NCBI GenBank assembly: GCA_037074615.1
Contig: CM073535.1
Span: 5,867,001 to 5,931,000 of the forward strand
DNA from: Leucaena leucocephala
Taxonomy: Eukaryota; Streptophyta; Magnoliopsida; Fabales; Fabaceae
Reading direction: 5' to 3'
Length of the DNA stretch: 64,000 nt
The notes beneath the pieces were generated by a model. That model did no database searches, was not told where the DNA came from, and worked only from the letters and a program-made list of their open reading frames with translations. Of the stretch, positions 38,308 to 50,400 are shown piece by piece (positions within the stretch are counted from its first letter, which is position 1; each line of letters begins with the position of its first letter). Position numbers and translations under genes: made by a program.

Positions 38308-40994
38308 ATGGCAAGTGCTGTGAGAATGGCGATGACGGCGATGCTGGTGATGCTAGCCGCAATCTCTCTGTATTGTGCTGAAGCTTCCAATACGGCTGAG
38401 TTTGTTCATAACACCATCACGTCCCACAAGATCGTCATCTTTTCCAAGTCCTATTGCCCGTGCGTATCAACACTCTTCTAGTCTTCTTGATCTCTCCATT
38501 TAGTTGGTGCTACTGATCTTGTTATTTTCTCCGCAAATTGCTTGGAATTCTATTTAATTTATTGTTAAATTATGATGATCCGGTTGCTTTGATAGGTTTC
38601 GCTGGCTCGTCGCATTAGTCTTGTAGTGTCCGTGTATATTGCTTCTCTTAAAATTAGAAGATGATTCGAATTTCTTTTTCCCAGAAAAAGAGAGATGTTT
38701 CAATCTGTGTTGTTGGCATTGAACGTGGATACAGTTTTGGTACATTTCAACGTAGAAATTGAAGGAATTGAGGGACAGGCATGGAATTTGCAATGTTGGC
38801 CTGATGATACCTTGATACATCAGTACATTGTGAATCGGTTTCTACTCTTACCAAGCACACCTTAATAGCCTATGCTATAAGATTTAGGAAGCTGCCTTAA
38901 TACTTAATAGCTAAAATGGTAAATCCCTTTTTTCACCCCCTTTTCTTGGAGGGAGTGGAAGAACGAGGCAGAAAGGGTGGATTACATTCGATATTTGGTT
39001 TGAAACTAGTTGTTGTCATATGCAAGGAATGTCATCCAACCCCAAAATTCTGAATGTTGCTTCCATCAGATACCGTAAATTCTGATCTGAGCCTTGAATG
39101 CTAGATTTTAAACTATCTGCGGGAAAAATATAAGTAAAGTTAACCATGATACTAGAAATGCAAAAGGAAGAACAATATTTAGAGATCCTACATTGACACC
39201 ATTCTCCTGTCCTCAGTAGACTGCTTGACATTAACCTTTTAAAATTAAACTGATAACCTTAAGATTAAATTGTCATAGATCTGCGTCCATCAAGTATATC
39301 TTCAGTTTTTCATGCATGTAGGGGGCTTCCCATCAAATTTTTTGTAGGATGTAAATATCAGTCGTTATTTCATTGTAATTGGATATCACTTATGCTTGCT
39401 TTTGTTTTAAATATTAAGACTGTATGGATCTGATATTTAGTATAGTGTTGCATTCAATTCCAAAGTTCTTCATTATTTGCTCTTTCTTTCTTCCTCTTAT
39501 AAATTTCACACTCACTTGAAAAAATTGTGCCTTTCATAAACTTGATGAGCGGATGATAACTTCGGGCAATAAATTTGATCTTCTACTGCAGTAAAGCTCT
39601 CAAGATGTTTAAGGTTGCTGCTGATTTCATTTTGGTATTTTAGGTACTGTCGAAGAGCAAAAGCTGTCTTCAAAGAGTTAAAACAAGAACCATATGTCGT
39701 TGAGCTTGATGAGAGAGGTATACTAATTCTTTTCCCTTTTCCTTCTGCATATTAAATGCTTGAATCGGTTCTATATCTGTTAGGGAGAATGAAATGACGT
39801 AGCTTTAGTGGGCATTCTTGAAAAGCGGGGTGGGTTGGCATTTCTTTCTAGTCCCAGTATACTAACAGTAACAAGGCAAGACTAATCCAAAAGACTAAAA
39901 AAGGACAAGGATAAAAGCAACAGATCTAGGGACTCTATTAACAGAGGAAAAGATACAAACTAGAGCGATTGGAGGTTTGACCACCCATCCAAACTCCATA
40001 GCTCCCATACATGAAGCTAAGTTGCACAAAAGAGGCAGCCGGCAGAGGTTAACCTTCAGAGAACCAGCAAACAAGTGACTCGTGGCAGAGAAAAGCTTCA
40101 AATCCTCTAGATCTGTGGTCAGCTGACCTCTTTTGAAACGAGTCCAAGGTTTGTTCATGAGCACAGCGAAATAATATGAAATAAACAAAGCTTTATATCC
40201 AGGGGAACAAAGCAAAATAATACTTGGAAGATCGTAGTTTGTTCCCTACAGTGACACTTACATGTGGCTTGTTGGTTATGAGAAGGAGAGAAGATGATGG
40301 GAGGTACCAGGTCTCGAACCTGTAGCATGCTGGAATATTCAGTATGAACACGCCACAAAGCCACAGGAGAGACCAGTACCATGTGGCTTGATAACATAAC
40401 ATAACAAGCAATTGAAAGAACAATGAAATAAACGAAGTGATGTTGTAGATGAAAAATAATTCCCGTATTCCTATTTTTGAATAATAAAAAAGGGGACTGC
40501 TAAGTAATGTGACAAAACCATACTACACATTGTTTGTCTCCCCCCGCCAAACAATTTTATTTCTTCTCTTGTACCAGGCCCTCAGCCCATCAAAAGAAGA
40601 GGGACCAGTTAATTGAGGTTAAATGGGAACTCTGTTTCGTAAAAGAATGAATGTATTTTCTGTGTAAATATGTAGAGGAGTAATTGCTGGTAGTAAAATT
40701 TCTTTCTTGCAGAGGATGGCTCAAAGATTCAGGATATTATGGTTAATACTGTTGGGAGGCGTACTGTGCCACAAGTCTTTATTAACGGAAAGCACCTTGG
40801 TGGCTCAGATGGTAAGTCTTTCTTTGTTAGAGCAAGTATATGGACTTCTCTTTGTTCCAACAAATACCGATTTCCTTGGAATATCACTCACATATTTGTT
40901 AATTGACTGTACTGTAGATACTGTTGAAGCCTATGAGAGTGGGAAACTAGCAAATCTTCTGGGAATTGAGACAGAGGATGATGATGAATTATGA
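38308..40994 (+). CDS. GRXC4: CPYC-type glutaredoxin with signal peptide (GRXC4-like)
   Basis: Glutathione-dependent dithiol oxidoreductase that reduces disulfides and removes glutathione from proteins. Four exons: 38308-38459, 39644-39717, 40713-40811 and 40918-40994, giving 133 aa. Residues 1-26 form a hydrophobic signal peptide (AMLVMLAAISLYCAEA), so the protein should enter the secretory pathway. HKIVIFSKSYCPYCRRAK contains the active site C50-P-Y-C53, whose codons are split by intron 1. The glutathione-binding features TVP (93-95) and GGSDD (105-109) are intact. The protein ends DDDEL, an ER-retrieval-like tail. The exon-2 to exon-3 junction rebuilds LDEREDG, a conserved family sequence. 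The ATG at 38308 gives the best signal peptide; Met7, Met9 and Met12 are in-frame alternatives. Intron 2 carries a SINE. Orthology to GRXC4 is strong from the signal peptide and overall sequence. Confidence 0.93.
40191..40422 (-). mobile_element. tRNA-derived SINE in glutaredoxin intron 2
   Basis: About 232 bp inserted antisense to the host gene. On the minus strand it has an A box TGGCTTTGTGG (40363-40353) and, 32 bp on, a perfect B box GGTTCGAGACC (40320-40310), the internal RNA polymerase III promoter of tRNA-derived SINEs. It is bounded by ATGAAATAAACAAAG at 40176-40190 and ATGAAATAAACGAAG at 40423-40437, a 15-bp duplication with one mismatch. The A box sits about 60 bp from the 5' edge, farther than usual, and no poly(A) tail is obvious, so the exact ends or a composite origin are open. 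The neighbouring sequence at 39820-40175 may be a further insertion; I could not classify it. Confidence 0.65.
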
Positions 40995-41275
40995 ATCAGA
41001 TTATCAATACTTTGAAATTTGTAATTTTAATTTGAGCCCAAACTGAAATTGTTGCATATGAGGGTTGAACGATACTATGCTCCGGTAGAACAGACGTTTT
41101 CATATTTGATCATTTGAGATTTTGATCAACAAGTTCTGACGTAATTTAGTTCGATGTGGTTTGCTATTTGAAAGAGTGGGATCATTTGTACTTATGAATC
41201 GGCTTACCTCAGTTAATTAAGAATTCAAATGTTGTGGAGCACAAAAATAGTCAATAAATGTTATTCTTTTTATTC

Positions 41276-41328
41276 TTAATATAAGAGTTAGTTTATAATG
41301 TTAAATTATAAACTAGTTCTTATATTAA
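41276..41328. repeat. Near-perfect hairpin with 24-bp arms
   Basis: The arm TTAATATAAGAGTTAGTTTA plus TAAT (41276-41299) and its inverted partner at 41305-41328 agree at 22 of 24 positions around a 5-nt loop. Both mismatches become G-U pairs in a plus-strand RNA. The sequence TTAATATAAGAGTTAG also occurs in family-2 MITEs, so this is probably a very short derivative of that family. It lies about 280 bp beyond the glutaredoxin stop codon. Confidence 0.7.
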
Positions 41329-43430
41329 TAATTGAGATGAATATTTATTTATGTTAAATACACACAAAAAATTATAGTAAGGGCAAAACTTCTGAAGGCG
41401 TTATTGAAATAATAAAATGCCGTAGGAACATGGTTTTGTTAAATGATATCTTCTGTTAGCATGATAACTTGGGTAACTAAAAAAAATCTGATTTTAGAAA
41501 GTTGAATTTTTCGTCAAATGATTTCACCTCGTAAGTCATGACTGAAGGATTGTTGCAACAGGATACATCCGCGTTCCTTGATATGAAAAGTGGAAAACTT
41601 ACATCTATTTTGAAGTGATATATGATATTTGCTTTGATGTACCCTTTGGGGAAAAAAAAACTAAAAATTTCCAAATTCCACACGTTAGGACAGTCATCAT
41701 AAAGCCCCACGAATTTGAATTCCACGTCGGTGAGACTAACCTCATCATGATTTAGTTTGAAATTTTGTCTTCCAAGGTTGCACCAAATTGCAAGTTGGAA
41801 TTCTTAAACATAATCTGTTTTTCTAATTATAATGAAATGCTCATATTGATTCAATTCCTTACACCAAAAACTGATGCAGAACTGAGCCAAATGTGTTTGT
41901 AATTGTAACTTGAAGAGTTAAAGTAGGATTTAAATGCATGAATAAAGTAGGTAGTAACTATGAATTAATAAATAATTAAGTTAATAATTGAGGATTGTCG
42001 TTAAGCATAGGGCACTAATTAGGCGTGTGTCATCGTAAAGTAAACACCCATCACAAAATTATAGAGAGCTATATTACGTAGTCACGACCACTCTATTATC
42101 CCCCACAAGCTTCTTTTTTTATTTTTCAACTCCTCTTTTTGTTTCGTCCACAAATTTTGGCTACAAAATCCTACAAAAGAGATATTTCAATCATAAAACT
42201 GACCATTTCATACGCTGTTCTAATCTTAATCCTCTGGTTTTTCACGTGACAGGGACCTTTACAGTTTTCTACCTCCATACTTCCCCCCTTCACAAGCTCC
42301 CAATAATATGCAATTTTGCATATTGACTGATTCCATGGGGAAGGCAACTTTAAATAAAAGAGTGTAATATACTTAACCGGCCAATACCATATCTTTCATG
42401 TGATGACATATATAAAAAATTATTTCTAATATGTAAAAAAATATATATAATGGGAAAAATATATTTGGGAGATTTTTAGTAAGTTTTCACATAAGCGAAT
42501 ATTTTATCTAGACACTTATTATTTTGTTATTATTAATTATTTAAATACGTTAAAAACTTGTTGGCATATAAATTGGGAAGCTAAGCTTATTACTTACATA
42601 AAATTTTCCACTATATGATTAAATGTGTATTTTTTGGTGATGAGCCAAGGAGTCATGGGTTGTTTTTGGCGATAGAATATTTTAGTGATTTACTACTAAA
42701 ACACAAATTTATTTTATTTTTGGTAAAAAACACAAGTTTATTTTTATCCTTAAATACTTTACTGAAATTTCATAATCTTTTGGTACGTCTTTACTTAATT
42801 TTTTTTATTTTTGTTATTATATATGATTTAAAAATTTATAATTAAGGACTTTTCATTTGTAAAAAGTGTTTTTTTTTTCCTTTGTAGCATTCATTGGTAA
42901 AGGTTTTAATTTAGTCCGAATTATTAAAAATGGATATGTTTGCAAATGATTTATGTCTCAGAGAATTTGTTGCACCCTTACCTATTTTTTCTTCTAATCT
43001 ATAAGTAACACTTGAATCAAGCTCTAACCCCCACCACCAAGCAAATTGAGATTAAAACATTAAAAAAAAACCTATATCTCTAGTTAATTTCCAAAAAATA
43101 AAAACATTAAACTAAAGCTGTAATTTCTACCCTTGAAATCACGTCATTCAACCAAGACTGTTTTGATATTAATAAAATTGACTGTTTTGTCCCCAAAAAA
43201 AAAACACAAGACTGATCCATAATCTAGTTTAATGTTGATAGCAAAGCAGTTGATTAATTAGTTTCAAACCGACGAAATTTAACTAGCCTGATTTCAAACG
43301 GAAACAATGTAGACCAGTTAGACCAAGTCGGGTTAGTTTGCTGATAAGTCAGCAAATTAGATTTGAAATACTTGTGCCTGATGTGTGGGTGAAAATGGTT
43401 ACAATTATAATCATCACAATCACAAGCCTA

Positions 43431-43433
<3 letters not shown>

Positions 43434-43469
<36 letters not shown>
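43434..43469. repeat. (AT)n microsatellite
   Basis: An uninterrupted AT tract of about 36 bp, the longest in the window, about 720 bp upstream of the HD-Zip start. Confidence 0.9.
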
Positions 43470-43472
<3 letters not shown>

Positions 43473-44189
43473 CATGATTAATTAAAATCACATGCGGCCA
43501 TTAACTATTTCTGTATTAACTTTAACAGTTTGCCTTGTGCCTCTGGTAATTTTGGCGTTTCTTAATAATAATTCGTCAAAAACGCTAATCGATCTCGATC
43601 AATCTGGTCCAACCCCTAATTAAGGCTCAAGCCTGCAACTATTACCATTAATTATTTACCCATTAATCAGTTGCTCCTCCATTAAAATTAAATCTTATTA
43701 GTGATTTGACCATATTGTCCCTGCGGGCTAGGAAAGTGTTTGGAAAGATCCCCTCTTGGCTGATTCAAAGAAGCTTGGAATTGAACAATCTTTTGAGAAA
43801 AATGGTCCAACGTTTTATTATGTCATTAATTAAAAGAAGTTTTGAGATGTTTCCCGAGAGTAGTCAGAATTCTAACGCATGATTTGCCTCTTTGCTCTCA
43901 TTTCATTATTATTATCATTACTTTGATCATCCGCTAATCCTCTCCTCTCATTAGTGCATAGTAATTACTCCACATGCACATATTTTTCTTTTTCCTTTTC
44001 GTTCTGATAATCAAAATCAATTATTCCACTAATAACTGATTTAAATTCAACCCCCAGGACCAAACCCCAACCGTAAAATCTGTGTTAAAAATCCATCTCT
44101 TTCTTGAAACCCCTCAACTTCCCCATTTTTCATCACTACCATATTCTTCAACCTCTCTCTCTCTCTCTCTCTCTCTGTTCTCTTCTGCC

Positions 44190-45047
44190 ATGGAAGACGA
44201 AGATAGAGCATGCAACACAGGGCTGTATCTGGGGCTGGGGACAGGAGGGTATGTGCCGAAGAAGAAGAAGAAGGAGATCATTGAGAACAATAACCAAGTG
44301 GGTCCTCGCTTGGACCTACCCTTTGAACTTTTTCCCAGAGGATCAGAAGAAACCCTGAATACTACTACGGATCATCAACAACAAGGTGGATTGTTCAGAA
44401 AGAAACTGAGGCTCACAAAGGATCAATCTTCGTTGCTTGAAGAAAGCTTCAAGCTACATACCACGCTTAATCCTGTATTATGTTCTTTCTCTCTCTCTCG
44501 TCTTCCGAAATTTTCTTATCTTTCACCCTTTAACGTATTAATATATATCATGTATAATTTTTGGTGTCCATGGTGAATTCATGCAGGCTCAGAAACATTC
44601 TCTTGTTGAGAAATTGAATCTGAGACCAAGACAGGTCGAAGTTTGGTTTCAGAACAGAAGAGCAAGGTACGTATTTTTCATATATTCCCCGTCTGTCGAT
44701 ATCATCGTCTGAAAAAAGTGTCATGATGGACGATGAGATTAATTGTGGAAATTATTATTAAATTGATCAGGACCAAGTTGAAGCAGAGAGAGCGAGAGTG
44801 CGAGTTGTTGAGGAAATGCACTGAGAATCTGAGAGATGAGAATCGAAGGTTGAAGAAAGAGTTGCAGGAGTTACGTGCACACAAGGTTGGGGCGACGGCG
44901 GCGACTTCGCCGTTGTTCATTCAACTCTCAAAGACGACGGCGGCGTGTTCATCATGCCAGAAACCATTCAAAGCGAATGACGCAAATATCAATAACAGTA
45001 GGAAGCATAAATTGGAGAGCGTGGCCTTAGATTGCTCTGTGGGGTAA
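44190..45047 (+). CDS. Homeodomain-leucine zipper class II transcription factor
   Basis: Nuclear DNA-binding protein; class II HD-Zips mediate shade, auxin and leaf-polarity responses, mostly as repressors. Exons 44190-44474, 44587-44666 and 44771-45047 give 213 aa. The N-terminus has CNTGLYLGLG (8-17), an LxLxL-type repression motif near the start as in HAT9/HAT22. The homeodomain is about 70-126 with KKLRLTKDQSSLLEESF and [20 protein letters not shown]; both introns sit in the homeodomain as usual. The zipper leucines L135, L142, L149 and L156 are spaced by seven, within CTENLRDENRRLKKELQELR. The class II redox motif CPxCE after the zipper is replaced by CSSCQ (181-185). At 213 aa it is shorter than most HAT22-type proteins because the region between the N-terminal motif and homeodomain is reduced. 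The exact subclade is uncertain, so no symbol is given. Confidence 0.91.
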
Positions 45048-46039
45048 ATGTTATGTTACGTGACACTTTGGGATCGATGCTTAATTTATATGATTTGACC
45101 AAATATTTAAATAATGGGTTCGGGACTATGTGAAGCCAGTGGGATGAGAACTGAGAAGGCACAAGTTTTAGAAAGAGGAAAAAGAATTCCGCCCAAAGTC
45201 AGTCCACTAATTAATTACAAATTAAATGTTAGAGCAGTTAATCTTACTATTAGCTATATACAGTGTTCAATCAAGCATCGTTATCCTAAAAACAGCTATC
45301 CTTTATTTGATACCTAATTACCAATTAGCATATCAGTAGCCATTATATATACAAACACACACTCAGCATATATATAGTTTTTTGAGAGCTACTGAAATCC
45401 CTCATCCTGAATTAATTAATAGTAGGCTAATAGGGCAGCCTACCAAAGTATGCTATAATTAATGACAATAAAGACAGCATATGCCGGCGTCAAGGAGAAA
45501 GAAAATAATATTTATTTTAAAGAAAAGACAAATATAAGAAGTGAATATGTATATTTGATTTGTACCATGAAAATATATATCTTTTCTAATACTATAATAA
45601 TTATTCACATTTTTTTTAAATTTTATTATTAGATATTTAATTTTATATTGATTACCCTTTTTTTACAAAAAAGTAGATACTTTATTTAATTATTTTTTTA
45701 TGGAATATAACGCGTGAGGCACACTATTTATAAATGATTACTCATAGTAGTATGAATTAACGCACCTTGTTCTAATTTTTTTTTTATTGTATATTGATTG
45801 ATAGATTTTTTATTTTGTCTGTCTGTATTTGTATTATTATTCAACCGATTGAACCAAACCAACAAAGGTACTTGAGCAAAAGAAAAAGAAAAACAATATG
45901 ATTTCTGTGTTTCAAATTGGATGGCAATAATAATAATTCCCTGCACTTGACTTGGGCATTATATACAATTTCAACTTCAACCTCCCACCACCCATCATCC
46001 TTCAACTAAGAAAGTGATAAGAGAAATAATTATTTAAAA

Positions 46040-46250
46040 TATATTTAATTTTTAAGAAATATTATTTTATTGTAATTTCAATCTTTGAGGAGTTATTTTA
46101 ATTTTTAGGTATTTAAATTTATACCTGAGAGTAATAGATAGCTCGTCCTATTCGATATTAATATCGTCTAAGAGAAAGAAAGAATTTACCCTACCTTTAA
46201 ATATTGAATGAGACCAATTTTTTTTTTAAAATTTATATATAAAAAAAAAC
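46040..46250 (+). repeat. Dispersed 200-bp repeat, copy 2
   Basis: The clearest copy: TATTATTTTATTGTAATTTC, TTTGAGGAGTTATTTTAATT, TACCTGAGAGTAATAGATAG, CTCGTCCTATTCGATATTAA and TTTACCCTACCTTTAAATAT in order. It is similar to 8095-8300 and 23335-23540, with no coding capacity or visible inverted ends. Confidence 0.55.
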
Positions 46251-46936
46251 TTCAAACTCCCACTAAATATTGTCTTTTTAAACCAATGGGTACGTAGTCG
46301 GCAAACCTTACAATTTTCATACCCTATGATTAATCCCACTTCCTTTTTCCCCCATGAAATTTTGATTAAGGCTACTTTAATTATATAATATCCTCTTAAT
46401 TTTATTTTCGGAATATCTTTATGCCTGGGATTGTGAATGCGATCACTATTTTCTATCTTCCTTTTCTTTTATAAGTACAAGTACAAATGTTATTCTTCAT
46501 TTTTAATTAAGATTATTTTTCATCAAAAATCCATAATAAATTACACTATTTGTTAAAATAATAAACCACCGTATAATTATAATAGTACAAGAATTATTTA
46601 TGCACAAAATTTTAAAATGTGAGGACAACACAACACACGTGGGATATTGGAACGACTTTTATCAAATTAATATTGAGAATAATTTATATATACGAAAAAC
46701 AAATATTATTTTTTTGTCGCGGGACACTTGCGCCATGACCTACAATGTACGTAGGTTTCTTGTTAACTTGTAAGGCAATGAAAGTCAATTATTTGGATAT
46801 AATTGAAAGTCTAAAATAATTTTATTACACAATTCAATCAATGATAAAATATTAAACTTTAAAGAAAAATTTTAGTATTTATTCTCTAAAATCTAATCAT
46901 CAAGTGATGACCATGACTTTTTTCCATGTTACTTTA

Positions 46937-47400
46937 AGCTCATTTGAATAAGAATTTAGAATTTTTTTTATAAAAAATCTAACTTTTAGGTCATTTTTAA
47001 AAAATAATTTTTAGAAAAGAGTTTATGAAAAAAAGTAATTTTGAATAAATGAGTATTTAGATAGTTATTTCTAAAAATATTTTTATTATTGATAAATTAC
47101 TAAAAAATGTATGATTATTAAATATAGGAGATATGAGAGATATGAGATGAGAGGGAATTATGAGAGATGAGATATGGTGTAAAAAAGAAAGGTAATAGGA
47201 GAGAGAGTGTATAAGAGAGATGATATATAGTATAAAAAAATGATTAATATAACAATTAGTTAGTCCATGAATTTTTTTACTGTTCTATAAGTTACTCTAA
47301 CTAGTTTATCTAAAATTTTAATTTTAAACTATGGTTTGATCCAAAAACTATTTTAAATAAATATAATAATTTATTTAAAAAAAAAATTAAACCTATGTCA
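46937..47400 (-). mobile_element. CT-core non-autonomous element, copy E, inverted
   Basis: About 465 bp in the same orientation as copy C. The plus strand shows AAAAGAGTTTATGAAAAAAA, AATGAGTATTTAGATAGTTA, TTTTTATTATTGATAAATTA, then a GA-rich core at about 47125-47225. TTTTTTTACTGTTCTATAAG and TTTTAAACTATGGTTTGATC follow. Every block has a reverse-complement counterpart in copies A, B and D. It is non-coding and the ends are approximate. Confidence 0.6.
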
Positions 47401-50400
47401 AAAAAGAATTTTAAAACTTAACACAATTTATATTCATTAGAGTAACAACAGATGAATTTAATAAAAGATAAAACTTGGTTCTATGACAAAGTCAACAAAT
47501 CAACCAGCAAACAGGGAAGTCAAAATTTTATTTTGTGTAATTGTATTCTTAAATCAACGGAGTGAGTCATACGATCTTCTTCTAAAAAGCTGATGTCATA
47601 TGCATATACTTTTAACTCAAGCAAAAGAATCACATTTTTTTAAAAAAGAAAAAAAAATCAGGTTGAAAGGTATCCTATAGATTATCCCTTTTGAACAAAA
47701 AATATATAAACATTTCCTTCAATCATATATGATGACACATCGACAAAGACTGTCTTGAACAATTTTGTTAAAATATCATTATATTCGAGATATGCAATAT
47801 TTTCATTTTTACAAGCGTAATAAATTAATTTAATTCCTTTTTAATTATCCGAAAAATGTTATATTCTTTTTATAATTTATTTCACCCACTAGTGTTATAA
47901 ACAATAACAAAAATTGAAAAAATAACACTTACGAAATTTCTAATAATTTTATTCCACAGATTTGCATGATTGGATTGACTTGTGTGGGAATAGAGATTAA
48001 TTAATTAGCGTGGAACAAGTTATGGAAAATATAATTAGAGGGGTAAAGAAGAAGCTAATAAAGTTCAAACACATTTCTTGTCAAAGCCCCATTTTGGTCA
48101 TCTTATATGGCCCCACCAAGACCATATCACAACACTGCCCAATCATTTTTTTGTTTGTTTCCCCATTCAAATATTCCTTTAATTTTTGGATATTTTAGAT
48201 ATTTATTATTATTAGAAAAATGTTTTATTTTAATTTTGATTTATTACTACCTTTTATCATCAATTGTTATTTATATTTAATTTTAGGATTATACAATATT
48301 CTCTTTTCAATTCTTAAGTTTAACTTAGAGCTAAGCCTGTAAATGGTCCTCAACACAATATTGAGTATTAATTTGTAAGGCTTTCCTCTGCAAAGCTATT
48401 CTCCCTCCTCTGTAGTCTATCTCTCTCTCTCTTCCCCTTCTCTGTCCTCCTCCCCGTTGTGCATCACATAACTCCCTATTTAGGATTATATATAAGACAC
48501 ATGGTTGTGTAACACATGGTTGTTCAAATTGGTATTTGGTGGCGTGAAAGGTGGTAGGTAGCTGTTGATTTGGTTTTTTTTTTGGTGAGAGTAGAAAAGG
48601 AAATTATAAAAAGGTTGGAACATAGAGGCGCGTTGATGTATGTGGAACACTTCCAATGGATAATCCAAATAGTTTCAACTTTGGCAAACAAGACAACACA
48701 TAGGCCTCCTCTCCTCATCATTACTTGCAACTATTATAGGCATCCATCCATATGATATCCTCCTTTGGAGACTTTGTCTACTATTTGTCAAATGGCATAC
48801 CTTAATTTCAACTCTCTCCAAACAAAAATTGATTTAATTGGTAAGAAATTGGTTTAAAATTATAAATTTATGAGTTTAAATTATATTATCGATGTAAAAA
48901 ATTTGTTAATATTCAATTTGTAAGTATTTTTTTTGTTTATCTCTAGTCTTAGTAAATTCTAAGACTTAACTCATCTAAATATTTTTTTTTAAAAAAACTC
49001 TATGAGACATTTCAATCTAGCCATTTGATTGATTGGTGAGGGATAAAAAAATTGTACTTTGGAATTGTCATTATTGTGTCTTTTGAGAGTACTATTTAAA
49101 GAATAAATACATAACTATTATTAAATAAAGGTAACATGGTTATAATTAAGAAAATGCATATTTAACTTATGTGAAAGTATAGTATAGTATTTATGTATTA
49201 TGTTGAATTGTTCTAGGGATCTTTGTTCAATTTGGAAGCCAAAAACTTGATTGGTAGGATGAGGTTAGTTGGGTGGCTTAAAGCCTCAAACATTTTGAAA
49301 AAAAAACAAGAAGAAGAGTGAATTAAAAATAGAAATGAAAATAGGATTCAAATTTAGAGATGGAAAAATCAAATAATTTCTTCTTTTTTTTTTTAAAAAA
49401 AACGAGGATTGGGCTAATTAAGCCTTAAGTGTAAAAAGAACACACAAGGGGGAGACCTCAGGCAAGCTGGTATGGTCCAGTGCTTTGAATTTCGATTTAA
49501 AACTCATTAAAAGAATCAAAGTTTGGGTCTTGAATCGTGAACTTCATGTCGTTTGTTGCACCTGTTCTTTTTTAAAAAAGAGTTAATACAGATAAAAACA
49601 AAAGGAAGTCATATTCTGTAAATATACATGTTTGATTATTACTGCTATTTTAATAGGTGATCTTTTAAATTTTTTATAAACGTTCTCTAAATTCTAAAAT
49701 TGCATTCTGACTTTGACGAGAGACTATTGTTAAACTCACTTAAATTCTTTTTGTGAAAAAAAAAATCATCTTTATATTCTCATAACTAAATAAAAGTTGA
49801 AAATGACATCCCATCCTCCTGGATTATTTTGAGCTTTTCATACAACTGGGTCGTCTTTAACCACATTTTCTCCCTAATTTTAACTTATTATATTTATCAT
49901 TTTTTAGGGAAAAACAAATTTTTCCCATAAAAATAACAAATTTTATTTATTACGCATTATTAGTTTTAACGAGAAAACGAAGCAAATTAAAGTGACTGCA
50001 GAACATTTCTTTGTTTATATGTATTTAGAACATTAAGCTGACATGGTAATCAACTATTTAAAAAAAAAGGGGGGAAATTGGCTAAAATATGGAGGGAATA
50101 TCAAGGATCTTGACTAACATGAGGAATCATTTTACGAACTTAGCTATTAAGCATACAAATTTTGACTACCCATGACTTATATATGAATTCAAAATTTTAA
50201 TTTCAGATCCCACCTTATGTGTTTATACGGATAGCATTGAGTTTCCAATTCTCTGTTTTAATTTCTTTAATTAATTGGTTGGTCCTACGTAATAAGTTCA
50301 TGTCCAAAGCTCGCAGTTTCTAGTACAATGGATACAATGTTGTAGATTTGACCCATTTAATTTCTAGAAAGTACACATTTATTATGTTATTAAATTATCA

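Larger units (their letters stand above)
40995..44189. other. Intergenic region between the glutaredoxin and HD-Zip genes
   Basis: Holds the glutaredoxin 3' UTR and, just beyond, the hairpin at 41276-41328. AT-rich sequence follows with no domain-bearing frame. A long (AT)n lies at 43434-43469. The last 150 bp before the HD-Zip start is leader-like, with a (CT)n tract at about 44154-44176. I saw no clear TATA box for the HD-Zip gene. Confidence 0.55.

Noticed and set aside
39895..40215. 106-codon minus-strand frame in glutaredoxin intron 2
   Set aside because: I considered a retroelement protein fragment but could not identify reverse transcriptase or other motifs, and it sits next to the SINE.
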